From assembly GCF_005796185.1 (NCBI RefSeq), contig NZ_VAHM01000006.1, forward strand, positions 1 through 64,000: 64,000 nt of DNA. Reading direction: 5' to 3'. The translations under genes and the position numbers were made by a program. Below, piece after piece: positions 58,771-64,000 of this stretch (position 1 is its first letter; every line of letters starts with the position of its first letter). The DNA comes from Pseudarthrobacter sp. NamB4. GTDB lineage: Bacteria; Actinomycetota; Actinomycetes; Actinomycetales; Micrococcaceae. The notes under the pieces were generated by a model. That model worked only from the letters and a program-made list of their open reading frames with translations. It ran no database searches and was not told the DNA's origin.

Positions 58771-59319
58771 CTAAAGGTGCTCGGGCAGGACTTCGCGGGC
58801 GAGATCGGCGATCCGGCGTTCATTGGGGAAGGACAGCTTCCGGGCCAGCTCCTGGATGGGAACCCATGCCACGTCCACGGCCTCCTGGTCCGGATCGTTT
58901 TCGATGGTTAGTTCGCCGCCGGTGGCCCGCAGGAGGTAGTGGTGCACGGTCTTGTGCACCCGGTGGCCGCTGACGGTGAACCAGTAGTCGATGCTTCCCA
59001 GCGGTGCCAGGATGTCGCCCTCGATACCGGTTTCCTCGGCAATTTCCCGGACAGCGGCCTGCTCGTTGTTTTCCTTGCCCTCCGGATGGCCCTTGGGGAG
59101 GCACCACTCCAAACGTCCGCCGCGGTTAAGGCGGGCGATGATCGCAACCCTCAACTCGGCGTCGGACGTGTCCACCACAACGCCCCCGGCGGAAACTTCC
59201 TCAACAGTGGGCAGTGAGGCCGGTGCCGAATGCTGGGCAGGGGCAACGTGCGCACCGATCGCCGACGGCAATGGTGCGTTTGTCCTCCTGCCTGGAGCGC
59301 TCGGTACTGGATGGGCCAT
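58771..59319 (-). CDS. NUDIX hydrolase
   Basis: A Nudix enzyme of 182 residues. An N-terminal basic/Ala-rich stretch (about 1-45) precedes the domain, which starts at VSAGGVVVDTSDAELRVAII. The Nudix box is intact: GHPEGKENNEQAAVREIAEETGI. The substrate cannot be told; closely similar actinobacterial proteins act on dinucleoside polyphosphates or mutagenic nucleotides (family knowledge). ATG 59319 is chosen since the longer frame to 59577 crosses into the cca promoter region. It is divergent from cca. Confidence 0.88.
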   Translation of the reverse strand: MAHPVPSAPGRRTNAPLPSAIGAHVAPAQHSAPASLPTVEEVSAGGVVVDTSDAELRVAIIARLNRGGRLEWCLPKGHPEGKENNEQAAVREIAEETGIEGDILAPLGSIDYWFTVSGHRVHKTVHHYLLRATGGELTIENDPDQEAVDVAWVPIQELARKLSFPNERRIADLAREVLPEHL

Positions 59320-59478
59320 GCAGTCCACTCTAACGACTGTTCCCCGTTCGTGATGACCGGAACATGACACCAACATGGACGGCATGTGACGCAGTTTGCG
59401 GCGGGTGGAGTGATTCAACCCGATCTTGACCCTATTTTGGCCTGCCGCGGCGCTGGTTTCTGACAAGCTTAAGTAACT

Positions 59479-60987
59479 ATGGCGCACGCACATCACAAGA
59501 CTGACTCCCAGACCGTCGATTTCCAGGTGGACCCGGTGGTCCTGGAGCTCGGCCAGCGCTTCGTGGACGCCGGTCATGAGCTGTCGCTGGTGGGTGGCCC
59601 GGTGCGGGACCTGTTCCTGGGCAGGACTTCCCCTGACCTGGATTTCACCACGGACGCAACGCCGGACCAGACCGTGGGTCTTATCAAGAAGTGGGCGGAC
59701 AACTACTGGGAGATCGGCCGGGCCTTCGGTACCATCGGCATGCGCAAAGCGGGCTTCCAGATCGAGATCACCACCTACCGGGCCGAGGCCTACGATCCTG
59801 ACTCACGCAAGCCTGTGGTGGCATTCGGCTCCTCCCTGACCGATGACCTGCTCCGGCGGGACTTCACCATCAACGCGATGGCGCTGAAGCTGCCGTCGCT
59901 GGAGCTGGTGGATCCCTTCGGCGGCGTCCGCGACCTCCACGCCTCGGTCCTGGCCACACCCGGCGCGCCCGAGCTTTCCTTCTCGGACGACCCGCTGCGG
60001 ATGATGCGCGCGGCGCGGTTCGCTGCCCAGCTGGGAGTCTCCGTCCGCGACGACGTCCGGCAGGCCATGACCCGGATGGCCGACCGCATCAGCATCATTT
60101 CGGCGGAACGGGTGCGTGACGAACTGGTCAAGCTCATCTGCGGAGCGCGCCCGCGCGTGGGGGTGGACCTGCTGGTGGATACCGGGCTGGCCGAGCATGT
60201 GCTGCCCGAGGTTTCCGCGCTGCGGCTTGAGTCCGACGAGCACCACCGGCACAAGGACGTGTACCAGCACTCCCTGCAGGTTCTGGAGCAGGCAGCGGAG
60301 CTGGAGACGGACGCCGAAGGCCCCGTGCCCGGGCCGGACTTTGTGCTGCGCTTTGCGGCATTGATGCACGACGTCGGCAAGCCGGCTACGCGACGGTTCG
60401 AACCGGGCGGAGCGGTAAGCTTCCGCCATCACGACATGGTGGGTGCCAAGCTCACCGCCAAACGAATGAAGGCGCTGCGTTTCGACAACGACTCCACCAA
60501 AGCGGTGGCCCGCCTGGTGGAGCTGCATATGCGCTTCTACGGCTACGGGGATGCCGGCTGGAGCGACTCGGCAGTCCGCCGCTACGTGACGGACGCCGGT
60601 CCCCTGCTGGAAAGGCTGCACCGGTTGACCCGCTCGGACGTCACCACACGCAACCAGCGAAAAGCGGAGCGGCTATCCTTCGCCTACGACGATCTGGAAG
60701 ACCGCATTGCGGCGCTGCGCGAGCAGGAATCCCTGGACGCTGTGCGGCCAGACCTCGACGGCGCCCGGATCATGGCACTCCTGAACCTCAAGCCCGGACC
60801 TATGGTGGGGCGCGCTTACAAGTTCCTGCTCAACGAGCGCATGGAAAACGGGCCCCTTCCCGTGGAGGAAGCGGAGGCGCGGCTCCTCCGCTGGTGGGAG
60901 GAACAGCCTGAATCAACGCCTGCCGCTCCCGTGGCCGGACAGTCTCCGGCCGGCGTCGAGCCTTCCCCTTCTGAGGAGTCCAAGTGA
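59479..60987 (+). CDS. cca: CCA tRNA nucleotidyltransferase
   Basis: The enzyme that adds CCA to tRNA 3' ends, 502 residues. It has the catalytic SLVGGPVRDLFLGRTSPDLDFTTD with its metal acids, FGTIGMRKAGFQIEITTYR, LRRDFTINAMALKL, and DDPLRMMRAARFAAQLG. A C-terminal HD domain follows (FAALMHDVGKPATR). It is needed here, since at least tRNA-Leu and tRNA-Ile in this window lack a coded CCA. Its stop overlaps the next gene by four bases. Confidence 0.95.
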   Translation: MAHAHHKTDSQTVDFQVDPVVLELGQRFVDAGHELSLVGGPVRDLFLGRTSPDLDFTTDATPDQTVGLIKKWADNYWEIGRAFGTIGMRKAGFQIEITTYRAEAYDPDSRKPVVAFGSSLTDDLLRRDFTINAMALKLPSLELVDPFGGVRDLHASVLATPGAPELSFSDDPLRMMRAARFAAQLGVSVRDDVRQAMTRMADRISIISAERVRDELVKLICGARPRVGVDLLVDTGLAEHVLPEVSALRLESDEHHRHKDVYQHSLQVLEQAAELETDAEGPVPGPDFVLRFAALMHDVGKPATRRFEPGGAVSFRHHDMVGAKLTAKRMKALRFDNDSTKAVARLVELHMRFYGYGDAGWSDSAVRRYVTDAGPLLERLHRLTRSDVTTRNQRKAERLSFAYDDLEDRIAALREQESLDAVRPDLDGARIMALLNLKPGPMVGRAYKFLLNERMENGPLPVEEAEARLLRWWEEQPESTPAAPVAGQSPAGVEPSPSEESK

Positions 60988-61568
60988 CCGTACCTGCCCT
61001 TGCCCCGCGCCCCCAGCTCTGGATCCTCCGCCACGGCGAGACGGAATGGTCCAAGAGCGGCCAGTACACCGGACTCACCGACCTCCCGCTTACCGTCGAG
61101 GGGGAACAGCAGGCCGTGGAGGCCAGGAAGGTTCTGGACCCGGTGGAGTTCGACCTGGTCCTGACCTCCCCCCTAAGGCGTGCAAGGCGCACCGCGGAGC
61201 TTGCCGGTTTCCCGGACGCCCAGCACGAACCCCTGGCCGTCGAATGGAACTACGGGGACTACGAGGGGATCAGCTCCGACCTGATCCGCAAGGACAATCC
61301 CGACTACCTGATCTGGACGCATGGCGTGCCCAACGGGGAAACCCTGGACGAGGTTGCCGCCCGGGCGGACAAGATCATCGGACGGGTGCTGGAGTCCGGG
61401 ATGGATAACGTGTTGATCGTGGCGCATGGCCATTTCTCGCGGATCCTCACCGCCCGCTGGCTGGAACTGCCACCCACAGAGGGCCGTCACTTCATCCTGG
61501 GAACCGCTAAAGTCTGCACCCTCGGCTGGGACAAAAAGACTCCCGCTATTGTCCGCTGGGGGCTTTAA
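60984..61568 (+). CDS. Histidine phosphatase / phosphoglycerate mutase family protein
   Basis: A 194-residue member of the histidine phosphatase superfamily. The catalytic LRHGETEWSKSGQYTGLTDLPLT contains the active His, and VAHGHFSRIL the second. It also has SPLRRARRTAELAG with the phosphate-binding Arg. At this length it is more like a phosphatase than a central glycolytic mutase, and its substrate is unknown. The start GTG 60984 overlaps the cca stop, so the two genes are coupled. Confidence 0.88.
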   Translation: MTVPALAPRPQLWILRHGETEWSKSGQYTGLTDLPLTVEGEQQAVEARKVLDPVEFDLVLTSPLRRARRTAELAGFPDAQHEPLAVEWNYGDYEGISSDLIRKDNPDYLIWTHGVPNGETLDEVAARADKIIGRVLESGMDNVLIVAHGHFSRILTARWLELPPTEGRHFILGTAKVCTLGWDKKTPAIVRWGL

Positions 61569-61620
61569 GGGACATTGCCGAAATCTGCCGGTCCTGCCAG
61601 GCGGCGGTAAGCTCAAACGC

Positions 61621-63087
61621 ATGCAGGAGACCCAACCGCCGGAGCGCCGAGGACGGTTACGGCTGGTGGTTCCCTCCAGGAGCGACGTGTTGCTCAGGAA
61701 CTTCACGGAGCTGGTGGGCGGACCTCTTGGGTCGAAGGCTGCTCCTGGGATGGTGTCGCCCGGGGCCTTCACAGTGGAGCGGGTACTGGTCATCCTGACC
61801 GTAGTGGCTGCGCTGGCCGGCATCCTCGTGAAGGGGTACTGCCGTGCCAACGGCTGGGAGTCCCCCACCCAGTTCTACGCCACGTGCTATTCCGACTTTC
61901 CCGAGCTTTTCCGTAACCGCGGGCTGGCGGAGGGACAGTTTCCCATCCTGGGCGGCGGCACCGCGTTTGAGTACCCGGCCCTGATCGCCCTGATCGCCGG
62001 AATAACCGCCTGGCTGGTCCCCGGTGCGGGGCTCTCGGATGTGCGGGTACTGGCATATTTCGATATCAACGCTGTGCTTCTGGCGGCCGCCACCGTGGTG
62101 GCTGTCCTGGCCACCGCGAGGACGGCAGGCCGGCGGCCGTGGGATGCAGCCATGGTGGCACTGGCTCCGGGCATCGTGCTTGCCGGGACCATCAACTGGG
62201 ACCTCTGGGCGTTAGCCCTGGTTGCAGTGGGCATGTATCTCTTCTCCCGCGAACGGCTGGTACTGGCCGGCGTCTTCATAGGGCTCGCAACCGCCGCGCA
62301 GGTGTATCCACCGCTCATCCTGGTCGCCATCCTCCTGCTTTCCTTGCGCACCGGGCGCTTCCAGCCGCTGTTGAAAACAGCAGGTTCGGCGGCCCTCTGC
62401 TGGTTCGCCGTGAACCTGCCGTTCGCCCTCGCGAACCCTGCGGGCTGGGCCTACTACTTCCAGTATTCGGCCGACCGCGACGCCGGCTACAGCTCCCCGT
62501 GGTTCGCCGTCAACCTGCTGCTGCAAAGGACCAGGGGACAGGAGTTGAGCGCTGCGACGGTGGACGTGCTGTCGTCCGGCTTTTTTGTTCTTGCCTGCGT
62601 CCTCATCGCGCTGGTTGCGCTCACGGCGCCCACCCGCCCGCGCCTGGCCCAACTGGCTTTCCTGATCGTGGCGGCTTTCATCCTGACGAACAAGGTCTAC
62701 TCCCCCCAGTTCGTGGTGTGGCTGATTCCACTGTTGGCCTTGGCGAGGCCCCGGTGGCGGGACTTCCTAGTCTGGCAGGGCATCGAAGGCCTGCACTGGG
62801 CCGCTGTCTGGATGTACCTTGGACAGGTGACCAGCGCAGGCTCTTCCCAGCACAACCTGGACATGCCCTACTACGTGCTGGCGGTGGCGGCGCACATGAC
62901 CGCAGTGGCCTACCTGATGGCGCGCGTGACGTGGGACATCTACGACCCCAATTACGACCCCATTCGGCGGCACCACCTGGACGATCCCCACGGCGGACCT
63001 TTTGCCGGTGCCCCGGACCGCTTTCGGCTGGACCTCCTCCACCCGAAGAACTCCCTACTCTTCCGGAAGGCCCCACCCCATGCCTGA
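61621..63087 (+). CDS. GT87/DUF2029-type mannosyltransferase-like membrane protein
   Basis: An integral membrane protein of 488 residues with about ten membrane segments, in the GT-C fold group of polyprenol-phosphate-dependent mannosyltransferases (DUF2029/GT87). The first membrane segment is near residue 55, followed by an extracytoplasmic loop with CYSDFPELFRNRGLA and PILGGGTAFEYPAL, an acidic stretch after TM1 that fits the family. A central AGTINWDLWALALVAVG and LIGLATAAQVYP-like segments follow. The acceptor is unknown. ATG 61621 has a weak ribosome site. It overlaps the next gene by eight bases. Confidence 0.83.
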   Translation: MQETQPPERRGRLRLVVPSRSDVLLRNFTELVGGPLGSKAAPGMVSPGAFTVERVLVILTVVAALAGILVKGYCRANGWESPTQFYATCYSDFPELFRNRGLAEGQFPILGGGTAFEYPALIALIAGITAWLVPGAGLSDVRVLAYFDINAVLLAAATVVAVLATARTAGRRPWDAAMVALAPGIVLAGTINWDLWALALVAVGMYLFSRERLVLAGVFIGLATAAQVYPPLILVAILLLSLRTGRFQPLLKTAGSAALCWFAVNLPFALANPAGWAYYFQYSADRDAGYSSPWFAVNLLLQRTRGQELSAATVDVLSSGFFVLACVLIALVALTAPTRPRLAQLAFLIVAAFILTNKVYSPQFVVWLIPLLALARPRWRDFLVWQGIEGLHWAAVWMYLGQVTSAGSSQHNLDMPYYVLAVAAHMTAVAYLMARVTWDIYDPNYDPIRRHHLDDPHGGPFAGAPDRFRLDLLHPKNSLLFRKAPPHA

Positions 63088-64000
63088 TGCAGTAGTTGTC
63101 GGAGCAGGACCGAACGGGCTGGCAGCAGCGGCGATAATCGCCCGTGCCGGGCTTTCGGTGGAAGTGTTCGAAGCTTCTTCCTCCATGGGCGGCGGAACGC
63201 GGACCTCGGAACTGATGCAGCCAGGGCACTTCCACGACATCTGCTCCGCCGTGCATCCCATGGCCCTGGCCTCGCCCTTCTTCCGGGCGTTCGAACTGGC
63301 GAACAGGGTGGAACTCGTCAGCCCTGACATCTCCTATGCGTCACCCCTGGACGGTGGACGGGCCGCCATCGCATACCGCTCATTGGACAGGACCGCTGCG
63401 GAACTTGGCAGGGACGGTGCTGCATACCGGCGCTTGATGGCACCCCTGGTCAGAAACATCGACGACGTCATGGACTTCACACAAAACCAGCTGTTAAGGA
63501 TTCCCCGCAATCCGCTGGTAGCCGGAATTTTCGGGCTGCGGACAATGGAACAGGGTTCCCGGGCCTGGAACGCCAGGTTTCGTGAGGACCTGGCCCCCGC
63601 CCTTCTGGCAGGCGTCGCCTCGCATGCCATCTCCCACCAGCCTTCGCTGGCTGCGTCCGGGGCCGGACTGATGCTCGGCGCACTCGGGCACGCACAGGGC
63701 TGGCCCATCCCCATCGGCGGCTCTGCTGCCATCTCCGCAGCACTCGCTGACGACATCCGTGCCCATGGGGGGCAGATCCACACCGCTGCCCCGATTGAGC
63801 GGCTCAAGGATCTTCCCGCCGCGCGGGCCACCCTGCTGAACGTTTCGCCCCGTGGACTGGTCCGCATGGCCGGGGATGCCCTGCCCGCCCGCTACCGCTC
63901 GTCGCTGGAGGCTTTCAGGTACGGCAACGGCTCCTGCAAGGTGGACTTCATCGTGTCAGGACCTGTTCCATGGCAGGCCCCGGGGCTGGCTGATGCCGGA
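63080..64000 (+). CDS. FAD-dependent oxidoreductase, phytoene dehydrogenase-like (partial)
   Basis: The gene runs off the right edge; 307 residues are visible without a stop. The N terminus has the FAD fold VVVGAGPNGLAAAAIIARAG and VEVFEAS followed by the GGGTRTSEL segment, as in CrtI/phytoene-desaturase-like enzymes. HFHDICSAVHPMAL, and later LGALGHAQGWPIPIGGSAAISAAL, are typical of this group. It is not necessarily a carotenoid enzyme, because many such proteins have unknown substrates. The ATG overlaps the end of the GT87 gene by eight bases. Confidence 0.88.
   Translation, partial: MPDAVVVGAGPNGLAAAAIIARAGLSVEVFEASSSMGGGTRTSELMQPGHFHDICSAVHPMALASPFFRAFELANRVELVSPDISYASPLDGGRAAIAYRSLDRTAAELGRDGAAYRRLMAPLVRNIDDVMDFTQNQLLRIPRNPLVAGIFGLRTMEQGSRAWNARFREDLAPALLAGVASHAISHQPSLAASGAGLMLGALGHAQGWPIPIGGSAAISAALADDIRAHGGQIHTAAPIERLKDLPAARATLLNVSPRGLVRMAGDALPARYRSSLEAFRYGNGSCKVDFIVSGPVPWQAPGLADAG

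Noticed and set aside
63055-63867. Minus-strand frames near the right edge
   Set aside because: They are shadows of the rightward phytoene-dehydrogenase-like gene, which has a clear FAD motif.

Overview
The window is high-GC actinobacterial DNA and reads as the replication-origin region of a Micrococcaceae chromosome, most likely Arthrobacter or Pseudarthrobacter. The evidence is the dnaA-dnaN-gnd-recF-DUF721-gyrB-gyrA block, the facing rpmH-rnpA-yidD-yidC-jag-rsmG-parA-parB block, the fhaA-fhaB-pstP-rodA-pbpA-pknA-pknB operon, frequent GTG starts, ATGA-type overlaps, and actinobacteria-specific families (CrgA, DLW-39, DUF3566, DUF5997, class E sortase). The genus is an inference from gene content.

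Layout. 0-9.1 kb is ordinary accessory metabolism: a LysR-type effector domain beside DUF5997, a glyoxalase-fold protein, a glycerophosphodiesterase, a flavin amine oxidase with a divergent TetR regulator and a perfect operator, and an L-talarate/galactarate-type dehydratase followed by its GntR regulator. A tRNA-Leu follows. 9.7-19.2 kb is the cell-wall growth and Ser/Thr kinase operon. 19.2-21.9 kb holds a glutamine amidotransferase, an unlisted 56-residue membrane protein, a class E sortase, CrgA and Tag. 22.0-23.05 kb carries a dense cluster of DnaA boxes around a carboxymuconolactone decarboxylase-like gene. 23.1-28.2 kb has a rhomboid protease, a cyclophilin, single genes, tRNA-Ala, DLW-39 and tRNA-Ile. 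28.3-42.4 kb is the leftward gyrA-gyrB / DUF721-recF-gnd-dnaN-dnaA block, interrupted between gyrB and DUF721 by two secreted-protein genes on the opposite strand. 42.9-48.6 kb is the rightward rpmH-to-parB block. 48.6-53.1 kb is a 4.5-kb stretch with no credible gene but many parS centromere sites, three DnaA boxes and partly duplicated modules. 53.1-58.7 kb holds trxA-trxB behind a SigR-type promoter, a pseudokinase and murJ. 58.8-64 kb holds a Nudix hydrolase, cca, a phosphoglycerate-mutase-like gene, a GT87-type glycosyltransferase and the first 307 codons of a phytoene-dehydrogenase-like oxidoreductase that runs off the end.

The genes work together in starting replication (DnaA, DnaN, gyrase, DnaA boxes), segregating the origin (ParA, ParB, parS), and coordinating peptidoglycan growth and division (PknA/PknB, PstP, FHA proteins, RodA, PbpA, MurJ, pseudokinase, CrgA). 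The most interesting structure is non-coding: the parS-rich 4.5-kb locus beside parB, and the DnaA-box cluster at 22-23 kb, which has more perfect boxes than either flank of dnaA.
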